Source: Pseudomonadota bacterium
Lineage (GTDB): Bacteria; Desulfobacterota; Desulfarculia; Desulfarculales; Desulfarculaceae
Length of the DNA stretch: 64,000 nucleotides
Direction of reading: 5' to 3'
Assembly (NCBI GenBank): GCA_018896025.1
Contig: JAHIND010000008.1
Location: 372,001 to 436,000 of the forward strand
Shown here: positions 26,582 through 34,699 of the stretch, one piece after another
Layout of the letters: each line of letters opens with the position of its first letter
How positions within the stretch are numbered: the first letter of the stretch is position 1
The notes under the pieces: generated by a model
Seen by the model: the letters and a program-made list of their open reading frames with translations, nothing else
Told to the model about the DNA's origin: nothing
Database searches by the model: none
Program-made: the position numbers and the translations under genes

Positions 26582-27013
26582 GTGGAGAGCCGGGCATCTT
26601 TAACCCGCAGAGGCAAAAATTCGGCAAACAAGGCCTGCGCCGCCCCTGGTTCGTGTGGGGCTGAGGTCTGCGAACACTGCCCCTTACAGGGCCGCAAGGT
26701 GATGATCATCGGCGGCTTGGATCGCCTGGAGCCAAATTACCGCGAAACGGTCAGCCGCCTGGGGGGTGAGTGCGAGTTTCACACCGGAAAGCTGCAGAGC
26801 GGCAACCGCCGCCTCAAGCAGCGAGTGGCCAACGCCGATCTGGTGGTGTTCATAACCTCCATCAACTCCCACGCCGCCCTCAACGCCGTCAAGAAAGAGT
26901 GCAAACGCTGCTCCAAGCCCTTCTGCGCCCTGCGTCAGACCGGATGCGGGTCCCTGGAAGAGACGCTCAAGGGGTTCAGGGGCGAACGCTTCATCAATTT
27001 CGGACTCAACTAA
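26582..27013 (+). CDS. DUF2325 domain protein, feo-linked
   Basis: 143 residues from the GTG at 26582, which has AGGAG nine bases upstream; the longer TTG start at 26573 would overlap the ribosome site. The core VMIIGGLDRLEPNYRETVSR and DLVVFITSINSHAALNAVKK matches DUF2325, a Rossmann-like fold often linked to stress and metal loci. Nine Cys residues (CEHC, CKRCSKPFC and others) suggest metal or Fe-S binding. It leads the operon with feoA and feoB, so it may sense or handle ferrous iron; this is inference. Confidence 0.75.
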   Translation: MESRASLTRRGKNSANKACAAPGSCGAEVCEHCPLQGRKVMIIGGLDRLEPNYRETVSRLGGECEFHTGKLQSGNRRLKQRVANADLVVFITSINSHAALNAVKKECKRCSKPFCALRQTGCGSLEETLKGFRGERFINFGLN

Positions 27014-27034
27014 GCAAGCCACGGGAGAGAACCA

Positions 27035-27277
27035 TTGGAAAATTTTGAAACATTAAGGATGCTGCGCGTGGGCCAGCAGGCGGTGATCAAAAAGATAACC
27101 GTGGGCGGCGAAATGGGGCGGCGCATCCGGGACATGGGGATAGTGCCGGGAACCGTCTTCACGGTCATGGGCCGCGCGCCGCTCAAGGACCCGGTGGAGA
27201 TAAAGCTCAAGGGCTACAACCTCACCCTGCGCAACAACGAAGCGGACCACATCCTGGTTCAGACGGAGGAGGGTTAG
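27035..27277 (+). CDS. feoA: ferrous iron transport protein A
   Basis: 80 residues, TTG start with GGGAGAG upstream. The SH3-like FeoA fold is visible in MLRVGQQAVIKKITVGGEMG, RRIRDMGIVPGTVFTVMG and the closing IKLKGYNLTLRNNEADHILV. FeoA is a small cytosolic partner of FeoB that is needed for full Fe(II) uptake. The stop is two bases before the feoB start. Confidence 0.93.
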   Translation: MENFETLRMLRVGQQAVIKKITVGGEMGRRIRDMGIVPGTVFTVMGRAPLKDPVEIKLKGYNLTLRNNEADHILVQTEEG

Positions 27278-27279
27278 GC

Positions 27280-29418
27280 ATGTCCGGAGAAAAGATAACC
27301 ATCGCCCTGGCCGGCAACCCCAACTCCGGCAAGACCTCCATGTTCAACGCCATCACCGGAGCCCGCCAGCACGTGGGCAACTACCCCGGGGTGACTGTGG
27401 AGAAAAAGTGGGGCCACATTTCCCTGAACGGCCACGACCTGGAGATAGTGGACCTGCCGGGCACCTACAGCCTCACCGCCTACTCCATGGAAGAGCTGGT
27501 GGCCCGGGACTACCTCATCAAGCAGAAGCCCGACGTGGTAATCGACGTGGTGGACGCGGCCAACCTGGAGCGCAACCTGTACCTGGCGGTGCAGTTCATG
27601 GAGCTGGGCGTGCCCCTGGTCATCGCTCTGAACATGATGGATGTGGCCGAGGGCCGGGGCCTGAAGATCGACCCGGACAAGCTCAGCCGCCTCATGGGGG
27701 TGCCGGTGGTGCCCACCGTGGCCCGCAAGGGCAAGGGCGTCAAGCAGCTGTTGGGCGAGGCGGTGGAGACAGCCCTCCGCCAAAAGCAGTGGCGTCCCCT
27801 GGAGCTATCTTATGGCCCGGATGTGGACCAGGCCCTGCTGGAGCTGACCGGCAAGTTCAACGGCAACAGCCTGGCCTGGTCGCCCCTGGGTGCCCGCTGG
27901 GTATCCCTGAAGCTTTTGGAAAACGACGCCGAGGTGCAAAAGCAGGTTTCCCAGGATCCCGGCCTGGCCGGGCATATGGAGCCCCTGCGCCAAAAGCTAC
28001 GCGATCACCTAAGGCTGACCATGGACGACGATCCCGAGGGGGTCATCGCCGACTACCGCTACGGATTCATCGGCGGCATCTACCGCCAGGCGGTGCAGGA
28101 AACCAGGGCCCAGCGCCTGGAGCTTAGCGACAAGATCGACAAGGTGCTCACCAACCGCCTGGTGGGGCCCCTGATCCTGCTGGCGGTGCTCTACGGCATC
28201 TACCAGTTCGTCTTCTGGGCCAGCGAAATACCCGTGGGCTGGCTGGAGGGGCTGTTCGGCTGGCTGGGCGGGGTCGCCGAGGCGGCCATCCCCGAGGGCT
28301 TCGTCAAGTCCCTGGTGATCAGCGGCATCATCGACGGCGTGGGCGGGGTCTTGGGATTCGTTCCCTTGATCATGTTCATGTTCTTTACCATCGCCATCCT
28401 GGAGGATACCGGCTACCTGGCCCGTGTGGCCTATCTGCTGGACCGGGTGCTGAGAAACTTCGGCCTGCACGGCAACAGCGTGATGGCCATGATTGTCAGC
28501 GGCGGCATCAGCGGCGGTTGCGCGGTGCCCGGGGTCATGGCCGCCCGCACCCTGCGCGACCCCAAGGCGCGCCTGGCCACCATCCTCACCGTGCCCATGA
28601 TGAACTGCGGGGCCAAACTGCCGGTGTACGCCCTGTTGATCGGGGCCTTCTTCGCCGCCCGCGAGGCCCAGATGCTCTTCGCCCTCACCCTGGTCTCCTG
28701 GGGCCTGGCCCTCATCGCCGCGCGCATCCTGCGCTGGACGGTGCTCAAGGGAGAGACCTCGCCTTTTGTCATGGAGCTGCCGCCCTACCGCCTGCCCACC
28801 CTGCGCGGCCTGCTGATCCACACCTGGGAGCGCACCTGGCAGTACATCAAAAAGGCGGGCACCGTGATCCTGGGCATCAGCATCCTCATGTGGGCCCTGA
28901 TGAGCTTCCCGGCCCTGCCCGAGGATCAGGCCGCGGCCTGGGACGCCAAGGTGCAGGCGGCCACCACCAAGGAGCTTCGCCAGGAGGTCGAATACCACAA
29001 GGGCCAGGCCGAGTTGGCCCACTCCGTGGCCGGGCGTATGGGCCGGGCCCTGCACTACGTCACCGCTCCCCTGGGCTTTGACTGGCGCACCAACGTGGCC
29101 CTGGTGGGCGGCTTCGCGGCCAAGGAGGTGGTGGTCTCCACCCTGGGCACCGCCTACAGCATGGGCGAGGTGGACCCGGAAGACACCGTGGGCCTCAGCG
29201 AGCGGCTGGCCAAAGAGCCGGGATGGAATCCCCTCAAGGCCTTCGCCCTGATGCTCTTCGTCATGATCTACGCCCCTTGCTTTGTCACCGTGGCGGTCAT
29301 CCGCAACGAAACCGGCGGCTGGAAGTGGCCCCTGTTCGCGGTGGCCTACACCACAGTTAGCGCCTATGTAATCTCCTTCCTGGTCTACCAGGGCGGCCTG
29401 CTCCTGGGATTGGGGTAG
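27280..29418 (+). CDS. feoB: ferrous iron transporter FeoB
   Basis: 712 residues. The N-terminal GTPase has G1 GNPNSGKT (about 10-17), G3 DLPGTYS and G4 NMMD; a helical regulatory domain follows, then the membrane part with two Gate motifs (GGISGGCAVPGVMAART and VALVGGFAAKEVVVSTLGTA). It imports Fe(II) across the inner membrane, the main iron form in anoxic settings. The Cys in GGCAVPG is the expected pore position. Operon partners are FeoA before and a Cys-rich protein after. Confidence 0.96.
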   Translation: MSGEKITIALAGNPNSGKTSMFNAITGARQHVGNYPGVTVEKKWGHISLNGHDLEIVDLPGTYSLTAYSMEELVARDYLIKQKPDVVIDVVDAANLERNLYLAVQFMELGVPLVIALNMMDVAEGRGLKIDPDKLSRLMGVPVVPTVARKGKGVKQLLGEAVETALRQKQWRPLELSYGPDVDQALLELTGKFNGNSLAWSPLGARWVSLKLLENDAEVQKQVSQDPGLAGHMEPLRQKLRDHLRLTMDDDPEGVIADYRYGFIGGIYRQAVQETRAQRLELSDKIDKVLTNRLVGPLILLAVLYGIYQFVFWASEIPVGWLEGLFGWLGGVAEAAIPEGFVKSLVISGIIDGVGGVLGFVPLIMFMFFTIAILEDTGYLARVAYLLDRVLRNFGLHGNSVMAMIVSGGISGGCAVPGVMAARTLRDPKARLATILTVPMMNCGAKLPVYALLIGAFFAAREAQMLFALTLVSWGLALIAARILRWTVLKGETSPFVMELPPYRLPTLRGLLIHTWERTWQYIKKAGTVILGISILMWALMSFPALPEDQAAAWDAKVQAATTKELRQEVEYHKGQAELAHSVAGRMGRALHYVTAPLGFDWRTNVALVGGFAAKEVVVSTLGTAYSMGEVDPEDTVGLSERLAKEPGWNPLKAFALMLFVMIYAPCFVTVAVIRNETGGWKWPLFAVAYTTVSAYVISFLVYQGGLLLGLG

Positions 29419-29422
29419 GAAC

Positions 29423-29635
29423 ATGCTTGATCTACTGATCGTGGCTTTGGTCGTCGCCTCGGTGGCCCTTTGGCTGGGCCGCCGCTGGTGGCGCACCGCC
29501 AAGGGGCGAGGCCCGGGTTGCGGCTGCGGCTGCGGCTGCGGGGAAGGAGGTTGCGGCACTGGCGGCGATTTCACGCAGGTGCACACCTGCTGCCGCCTCG
29601 GCGGCGAGCCCCTGGACAAGGAAAACAAATCATGA
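29423..29635 (+). CDS. FeoB-associated Cys-rich membrane protein
   Basis: 70 residues: one N-terminal membrane helix (LLIVALVVASVALWLG), a basic stretch, then a tight GCGCGCGCG cluster and a CC pair. This is the FeoB-associated Cys-rich type (sometimes called FeoC-like in position, but unrelated to winged-helix FeoC). It starts four bases after feoB. A role as iron or thiol-redox chaperone at FeoB is plausible but unproven. Confidence 0.85.
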   Translation: MLDLLIVALVVASVALWLGRRWWRTAKGRGPGCGCGCGCGEGGCGTGGDFTQVHTCCRLGGEPLDKENKS

Positions 29636-29766
29636 ACCCACGTTGCGGCCCGTAGCGCGGCCTGGGCCAAAAGAGCCAGGCCTATGTTGGGGTGAGCCCA
29701 GATAATGGGCACCTGCCTCCATCCCAATAGTCGAGACAAATAGCTGATTAAAACGGACTTTATTAA

Positions 29767-29783
29767 CCGAAAACAAATTTCGG
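29767..29783 (+). promoter_or_regulatory. small hairpin just before the Shine-Dalgarno of the 39-residue Cys-rich gene
   Basis: CCGAAA-ACAAA-TTTCGG lies two to four bases upstream of AGGAG. It may influence translation of the small gene. Weak stem, so confidence is low. Confidence 0.35.
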
Positions 29784-29796
29784 ACAGGAGAAGTCT

Positions 29797-29916
29797 GTGC
29801 CTGAGAAGCAACACAAGGAACCGATCGCGCTGCCTGAGGAGCCAAAACAAGGCAAGTCCTGCACCTGCGGGGGCGACTGCGCCTCTTGCGGCTGCAAGCA
29901 CCAGGCAAGGGATTAG
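29797..29916 (+). CDS. 39-residue cysteine-rich protein
   Basis: GTG start with AGGAG six bases upstream. The product MPEKQHKEPIALPEEPKQGK ends in a Cys-rich tail CTCGGDCASCGCK with five Cys in eleven residues. The pattern looks like a small metal-binding or metallothionein-like peptide. It lies between the feo operon and the LbtU-like porin, so it probably belongs to the iron module. No homologue is recognised by eye. Confidence 0.65.
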   Translation: MPEKQHKEPIALPEEPKQGKSCTCGGDCASCGCKHQARD

Positions 29917-29968
29917 CCGGGCCCTGCCTGCCCGGCCTTTTGACAACGATGAAAGGAGATCAGGAGAA

Positions 29969-31210
29969 GTGAAGGCTTTGCCAAGTAAGATTCTTATACT
30001 CGCCATGGGCTTGTTGTTGGCGGCGCCGACCCTGGCTTTCAGCGCCGACACCACCAGCGAAGCCATGATGCGGGAGTTGCAGGCCCTCAAGGCCAAGGTG
30101 TCGGAGCTGGAGCAGAAGCTGGACAAGGCTCAGGAAGACGCCAAAAAGGCCAACGACGTGGCCATGGAAGCCCGCGCCACCAGCGGACGCTCCCTCAAGG
30201 CCTCCCAGGAGCTGTCGCGCACCAGAGAGGAATTGCCCAAGGGCCTCTTCTCCGAGGCGGGCAAGCGCCTGAAGTTCTACGGCGCGGTGGAGGTGGAGGC
30301 CAACTGGGAGCGCATGAGCCGCAACAAGAAGGGTGACGAGAACAACTCGGACATCAGCCTGGCCACCGCCGAGTTGTTCGTGGAGGCGGCCATCAACAAG
30401 TACGTCACCGGCGTGATGCACTTCCTGTGGGAAGAGGGCAGCACCGAGCCGGTGGACATCGACGAGGCCTTTATCCTCTTGGGCCAGACCGACGATGTTC
30501 CCTGGTACCTCATGGCCGGTCGCATCTACCCGGCGGTGGGCCTGTTCGAGAGCTACTTCATCTCCGACCCCATCACCAAGGAGCTGTTCGAGACCCAGGA
30601 CTCCGCGGTGGAGATCGGCTACTCCGCCGACTGGATCAACATCGGCGCGGGTATCTTCAACTCCAACGTGCATGAGTTTAGCGACGACCCGGACAACATG
30701 ATCAACACCTACTACGCCCGCGCCCAGTTCAGCACTCCCGAGGGGGTTCTCCCCGATGGCAGCATCGCCGCGGGCGTGGCTTACATCAACAACATCGCCT
30801 CCTCCAGCTTCTTGAGCGAGCAGGTGCCTGACGATCAGCTCAGCGAGTTGGTGGGCGGCCTGTCGTTCATGGCCTCGGCCAGTTGGAAGATGTTGGCCCT
30901 GCAGGCGGAATACATCACCGCCCTGGACGAGTTCAAACAAGGCGAGCTGGAATACGCCGGCGAGCACAAGGCCAAGCCTTGGGCCCTCAACGTGGAACTG
31001 GCGGTCATGCCTTGGGACCAGTGGACCTTTGCCGCCAAGTACGGCAAGGCCGGCGACGTGTTCGAGGAGTTCCCCGAAACCCGCTGGGGCGCGGTGGCTT
31101 CCTGGGAGTTTTTGCCCGACACCGTGCTTAGCCTGGAATACCTGCACGGCGACTACACCAACGACGACAGCAGCGACACCATAACCAGCCAGTTGGCCAT
31201 CGCCTTCTAG
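29969..31210 (+). CDS. LbtU-like outer-membrane siderophore porin
   Basis: 413 residues, GTG start with AGGAG just upstream. Signal peptide (SKILILAMGLLLAAPTLAFS), then a periplasmic coiled-coil (about 30-80; LQALKAKVSELEQKLDKAQE), then a barrel of alternating strands ending with a terminal Phe (LAIAF). Coil plus barrel, LKFYGAVEVEANWE and the AGRIYPAVGLFE region match LbtU-type porins; in Legionella LbtU takes up legiobactin without TonB. Its position behind feo supports iron acquisition. Confidence 0.78.
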   Translation: MKALPSKILILAMGLLLAAPTLAFSADTTSEAMMRELQALKAKVSELEQKLDKAQEDAKKANDVAMEARATSGRSLKASQELSRTREELPKGLFSEAGKRLKFYGAVEVEANWERMSRNKKGDENNSDISLATAELFVEAAINKYVTGVMHFLWEEGSTEPVDIDEAFILLGQTDDVPWYLMAGRIYPAVGLFESYFISDPITKELFETQDSAVEIGYSADWINIGAGIFNSNVHEFSDDPDNMINTYYARAQFSTPEGVLPDGSIAAGVAYINNIASSSFLSEQVPDDQLSELVGGLSFMASASWKMLALQAEYITALDEFKQGELEYAGEHKAKPWALNVELAVMPWDQWTFAAKYGKAGDVFEEFPETRWGAVASWEFLPDTVLSLEYLHGDYTNDDSSDTITSQLAIAF

Positions 31211-31278
31211 CTAGATTGGAGCGGCAATAGCGGCACTATAGTGAGCGGCCCGGCCAAGGGGGCTCTCAGCGGTCCGGA

Positions 31279-31333
31279 GCCGGGGTGGGAAACGGCATCT
31301 CCGCCCCGGTTTCGGGCCGCCTTTTTGCGGCCC
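31279..31333. terminator. two hairpins between convergent lbtU-like and DUF3786 genes
   Basis: A first stem (CCGGGG...CCCCGG, 31280-31309, then TTT) and a second perfect one GGGCCGC-CTTTTT-GCGGCCC (31314-31333). They sit between convergent genes and could end transcription on both strands, although T-runs are short. Confidence 0.55.
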
Positions 31334-31341
31334 GTAGGTGC

Positions 31342-31998
31342 TTAGCCCACCAGGTTCTGGTCCGAGCCGCCTTTGAGCCCGGCCACCAGGCGTTGGGACA
31401 AGGTGATGCCCATTATGGCCAGGCACTCCATGTCCAAATAGCGGGGCGCGTCTTGGCTGTACAGAACCGAGCACTGGGCCGGGAAGGGGTCTTCCTCGTC
31501 GTTGAACAGCAACAAAAGGGGCACCCGGGGCAGGGCCTCCAGGCGCATCACCAGGTCGTAGGACAGCCCTGCGTCAAAGGGCTTGCCGCCCCATCGGGCG
31601 CATCCGGCGGCCAACGCCTCGCCCTTGCCTACGAACTCCTTGGCGATCTTGCGCTCCACCGTATTGGCAAAACCCTCCACGAACGGCGCGGCGTCGGGGA
31701 ACTGCTTTAGGGCCACCCACTCGTTGTCCGAGCCTGGGCCCCCGGCGTTTTGCAAAAGGTACTTGGCCAGAGCCACGCAGGTGGCATGAGAGGGTTGCTT
31801 GCCGTTGGGGTCTCTGAAGCCTTCCGCCAGACTCACCCGGTTGGACAGGCCAAAAAAGGGGATTACGGCGGTGTCCGCCTCTCGCTCCACTCCCAGGGTG
31901 GCAAAGTCGATGCCGTCCCAGACCCCGCGCAGTTGAGCTAAATAGTCTTGCCGTATCTGTCCGAAAACGGCCCGAGGTTGGGCTTGTTTATTGGTCAT
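31342..31998 (-). CDS. DUF3786 domain protein
   Basis: 218 residues. The C-terminal block RVPLLLLFNDEEDPFPAQCS, then VLYSQDAPRYLDMECLAIMG is typical of DUF3786, a family found mainly in anaerobes with no established function. Conserved Cys residues occur at AQCS and MECL. It is the last gene of the minus-strand uptake cluster, 26 bp after the AhpD-like gene. A role in handling the imported compound or metal is guessed from context only. Confidence 0.78.
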   Translation of the reverse strand: MTNKQAQPRAVFGQIRQDYLAQLRGVWDGIDFATLGVEREADTAVIPFFGLSNRVSLAEGFRDPNGKQPSHATCVALAKYLLQNAGGPGSDNEWVALKQFPDAAPFVEGFANTVERKIAKEFVGKGEALAAGCARWGGKPFDAGLSYDLVMRLEALPRVPLLLLFNDEEDPFPAQCSVLYSQDAPRYLDMECLAIMGITLSQRLVAGLKGGSDQNLVG

Positions 31999-32024
31999 GT
32001 CACATCTCCCTTGACTGGTGGCCC

Positions 32025-32294
32025 CTAATCCTGAGCTTCGGCAATCTCAAAGGCCAGGGCTCGGGCGCTGCCCGCCCGCACGCACATGGCAATGGCCGCC
32101 GCCGCGCCCATCTTCTCGTCGCTTATGCCCAGGTTCTTGGCGTAGTCGATGAAACGCTCGGCGCAGTGGCGGCAACGGATGGCCAGAGCAGCGGTCAAAA
32201 AGGCCAGGATGGTGGTCTCCTCGTCCAGGACGCCGTTGTCCTTGACCGTGGCCAGGAAGTTCTCAAAAGCTTCGTTCTGCCTGGGGGATATCAT
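32025..32294 (-). CDS. AhpD/carboxymuconolactone decarboxylase-like protein
   Basis: 89 residues from the ATG at 32294 (GGAGCG upstream; the longer frame to 32339 adds no family sequence). The core TILAFLTAALAIRCRHCAER is the CMD fold with the CxxC pair (CRHC) and following residues of AhpD-type peroxidase partners. Such proteins use the Cys pair for peroxide or thiol chemistry. In this cluster it may protect or reduce a redox-sensitive ligand. Confidence 0.78.
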   Translation of the reverse strand: MISPRQNEAFENFLATVKDNGVLDEETTILAFLTAALAIRCRHCAERFIDYAKNLGISDEKMGAAAAIAMCVRAGSARALAFEIAEAQD

Positions 32295-32387
32295 GTCATC
32301 GCTCCGTTTGGTTGATGATCCACACCCCAAGTACAGCACGCCGTGCCCGGCCGCGAATCACCCGACCGGGCCATGCGGCCCGTTCGG

Positions 32388-33335
32388 TCAGCTTTTCTCG
32401 CCGTGCGCGGCCTCGGCCATGGCCGGGGAGCGGTTGTGGGCGGCGGTGAAGGGCTGCCCCTCCAGGAAGCGGCCAATGAGCAGCAGGCCCATGAAGCGCT
32501 CCGGGTCCTCGGCCAGTTTGGCGGGCAGGGACTCCAGGGTGCCCCTGAGCACCCGCTGGCGCTCAGAGTCGCCCGCCCAATACACGGCCGCGCAGGGCAG
32601 GTCTGCGGGCAGGTGGCGGCGCAGCATCTCGAACAAGCGGGGCGCGTCGGCCAGGGCCATGTAGAAGATGGCGCTGTGCTCCTGCTTGGCCAGCAGGGAA
32701 AGCAGCTCCTGGGCCTCGGGGCTGGGCTCGTCCAGGGACATGTCGGGCTTGAGACCCTGGCCGGTGAGCACGAAGGGTGCGGCCTGGAGCAGAAAGCGGG
32801 CCTCGTGAGAGGGCAGGATGCTGGCCTTCAGGGCGGCCATGGCCGCCGCGTCGGCCCCCATGCCCGGTATCACGATCACCTCCTGGGGCTTGAGCTGCTC
32901 GGCGTAGCTTTGCCCCGGCCCGAAAAGGCAGGGATTGCCGAACTCCAATAGGCCCACGTCCAGGCCCTTGTCCAGCATGGCCCGGATCTCTCCCAGCCGA
33001 TCCCCCAGCAACCTGGCCCGGTTTTGGCGAAACAGCTTGCTCTCCTCGGGGCTGAGGGTGGCGAAGTGCTTGCCCTGGTAGTCCCAGAACCCCTCCCAGG
33101 GATCAAAGGGAATGGGGATGCCACCAATGTAGTCGGCGAACAGCCGCGCCTGGCGGGCCGGGGCCAGGATGGCGTCCATGCGCGCCATGGTTTCCAATGC
33201 CTGGAGGGTGGCGGTCTGGGGGTCGTTCGGACCGCAGCCGATCAGATAGAAAAAGCCGTGGTGAAAGTTGGGCGAACCGTTGACCGTGGGTTGTTGGCCG
33301 TGGTTTTGTAGCTTGCTCCCAGGGGGAGAGGGCAT
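32388..33335 (-). CDS. SAM-dependent tetrapyrrole methylase-like protein
   Basis: 315 residues from the ATG at 33335 (AGGAG eight bases upstream). The start GFFYLIGCGPNDPQTATLQA corresponds to the family opening 'xxYxVGxGPGDPxLxTLxA' of CobI/CobM/SUMT-type methylases, and VIVIPGMGADAAAMAAL to the 'pGvsS..aa' block, but the GxGPGDP loop is GCGPNDP and no gene of corrin synthesis is near. So it is a divergent member that may act on a porphyrin, corrin or other ligand. It lies between the FmdE-like and AhpD-like genes of the TonB/ABC cluster. Confidence 0.65.
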   Translation of the reverse strand: MPSPPGSKLQNHGQQPTVNGSPNFHHGFFYLIGCGPNDPQTATLQALETMARMDAILAPARQARLFADYIGGIPIPFDPWEGFWDYQGKHFATLSPEESKLFRQNRARLLGDRLGEIRAMLDKGLDVGLLEFGNPCLFGPGQSYAEQLKPQEVIVIPGMGADAAAMAALKASILPSHEARFLLQAAPFVLTGQGLKPDMSLDEPSPEAQELLSLLAKQEHSAIFYMALADAPRLFEMLRRHLPADLPCAAVYWAGDSERQRVLRGTLESLPAKLAEDPERFMGLLLIGRFLEGQPFTAAHNRSPAMAEAAHGEKS

Positions 33336-33428
33336 GGTGGTTCTCCTCGCCCCGCCCGGGTGGGCGGGGCCGTGAAGCATATTACCGGTTGGGGGCAGGC
33401 GAAAAGAGGGGTCGGCTCCGGCGCGTGG

Positions 33429-34034
33429 CTAGCCTTGTTTCTGGAAGCAGGGGATGCACATGGTGCGCCCTTCCAGGCGGCGGGTGCGCGACTCCATCAC
33501 CGACTCGCCGCATGCCTCGCACACCAGGCTGGTGAGGATGCGGGCCGAGTGGGGCATGGCCGCGTCCGGCTCCTTCACCTCGAACAGCTCTTTGAGGTCC
33601 GAGGTCATGATGTCGTCGGTGCGCTCCTGGCGCATCTTCATCAGCCTCTCCACCTCTTCCGGGGTGGCCTCGCTTTTGAGCCACTTGCGGTTAAGCTCGG
33701 TGAACTCCGAGTCCGGGCTGCCCAGGCGGTTGGCGTCGAACACCAGGCGCACGCCCTTGCCGTCGCCCCGGCGGTAGAAGCTGAAGGCCAGCTTGCCGTG
33801 GTCTTGATACAGCAGGTTGCCCTTGCCGAAGGTGCAGCCGGTGAGGGACTGAATTCCGTCCACCGCGCACATGTCGGTCTCCACCAGAGCCACTATCTGC
33901 TCGTCCTCGGAGCGGCCCATGTGGTTCAGCACGTATTCGCCGGCCCGCAGGCCGATGGCCAGGCCGGGGCACCAGTGGCCGTGGAAGTCCACCGCCTTTT
34001 CGATCTGTTCAGGGGAAAGTTCGCATCCAGCCAT
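33429..34034 (-). CDS. FmdE family protein with C-terminal zinc finger
   Basis: 201 residues. FmdE core: DFHGHWCPGLAIGLRAGEYV, METDMCAVDGIQ-like (ETDMCAVDGIQSLTGCTFGK) and GKLAFSFYRRG. The C-terminus has a treble-clef type zinc finger (CEACGESV...CIPCF), as in structurally studied FmdE members. The family name comes from the formylmethanofuran dehydrogenase operon of methanogens, but no such enzyme is near; the conserved His-x-His/Cys core is thought to bind metal. Its place beside a metal-chelate importer suggests a metal-handling role. Confidence 0.88.
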   Translation of the reverse strand: MAGCELSPEQIEKAVDFHGHWCPGLAIGLRAGEYVLNHMGRSEDEQIVALVETDMCAVDGIQSLTGCTFGKGNLLYQDHGKLAFSFYRRGDGKGVRLVFDANRLGSPDSEFTELNRKWLKSEATPEEVERLMKMRQERTDDIMTSDLKELFEVKEPDAAMPHSARILTSLVCEACGESVMESRTRRLEGRTMCIPCFQKQG

Positions 34035-34084
34035 GGTTGAAGCCTCCTGTGCAATTCCCGTTGGGAAAATTTATCTAAGCTTGT

Positions 34085-34699
34085 CTAGGCGGAGGGCAGG
34101 CGGGCCTTGAGCAGATAGCCCAGCTCGTCGTCCACCAGGGTTTCCAAATCAAGCCCGGCATGCTCCATCATACGGCGCATTTCCTCGGGCGGGGGCAGCA
34201 TGTCCTTTTCCACCACCGTGCCCGCTTTGCGGTGGGTGTCGTTGATCACCGCGCTGGGCATGAAGTGCACCACCGTAAGCACTCCCCCCGGCTTGAGCAG
34301 CTTCACCAGGTGGGCCAGGGCGGCGGGCTGGTCGTCGAAATGGGGGAACACTTGGTGGCACACCACCCGGTCGAAGCTGACTGCCGGGGCGCGGAAGTTC
34401 TCCACCGCGATCCGCTCCACCCTGACCCAGGAGAGCCCGGCCACCCGTTTGCGGCAGGCGGCCACCATGCCCTGGCTGATGTCCGTGGCCACCAGGTGGC
34501 CGGTGGGGCCCACCACCTGGGCCAGCACCTCGCTGAGGCGTCCGGTGCCGCAACCCGGCTCCAACACCCAGTGGCCCGGCTCCAACTCGCTTTGCCGGAG
34601 CAGGCGCTCCAGCTTGGGGCGCTCGGTGTCGCCATATTCCTCGGCCGCCCAACCGGCCGCCACCTGGGCGTCGAAAAACTCAGCCTTGGCCTGGTTCAT
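34085..34699 (-). CDS. class I SAM-dependent methyltransferase
   Basis: 204 residues from the ATG at 34699; the frame stays open far upstream but only overlaps the binding-protein gene. Motif I is VLEPGCGTGRLSEVLAQVVG, followed by VATDISQGMVAACR and a late LKPGGVLTVVHFM. The start overlaps the stop of the binding-protein gene by four bases, so it is co-translated with the importer. The acceptor is unknown; methylation of the imported ligand or of arsenic/metal thiolates are possibilities without direct support. Confidence 0.85.
   Translation of the reverse strand: MNQAKAEFFDAQVAAGWAAEEYGDTERPKLERLLRQSELEPGHWVLEPGCGTGRLSEVLAQVVGPTGHLVATDISQGMVAACRKRVAGLSWVRVERIAVENFRAPAVSFDRVVCHQVFPHFDDQPAALAHLVKLLKPGGVLTVVHFMPSAVINDTHRKAGTVVEKDMLPPPEEMRRMMEHAGLDLETLVDDELGYLLKARLPSA

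Noticed and set aside
28009..30126. 705-codon minus-strand open frame over feoB
   Set aside because: Antisense to FeoB, with composition typical of shadow frames (Gly, His, Gln, Ala) and no motif.
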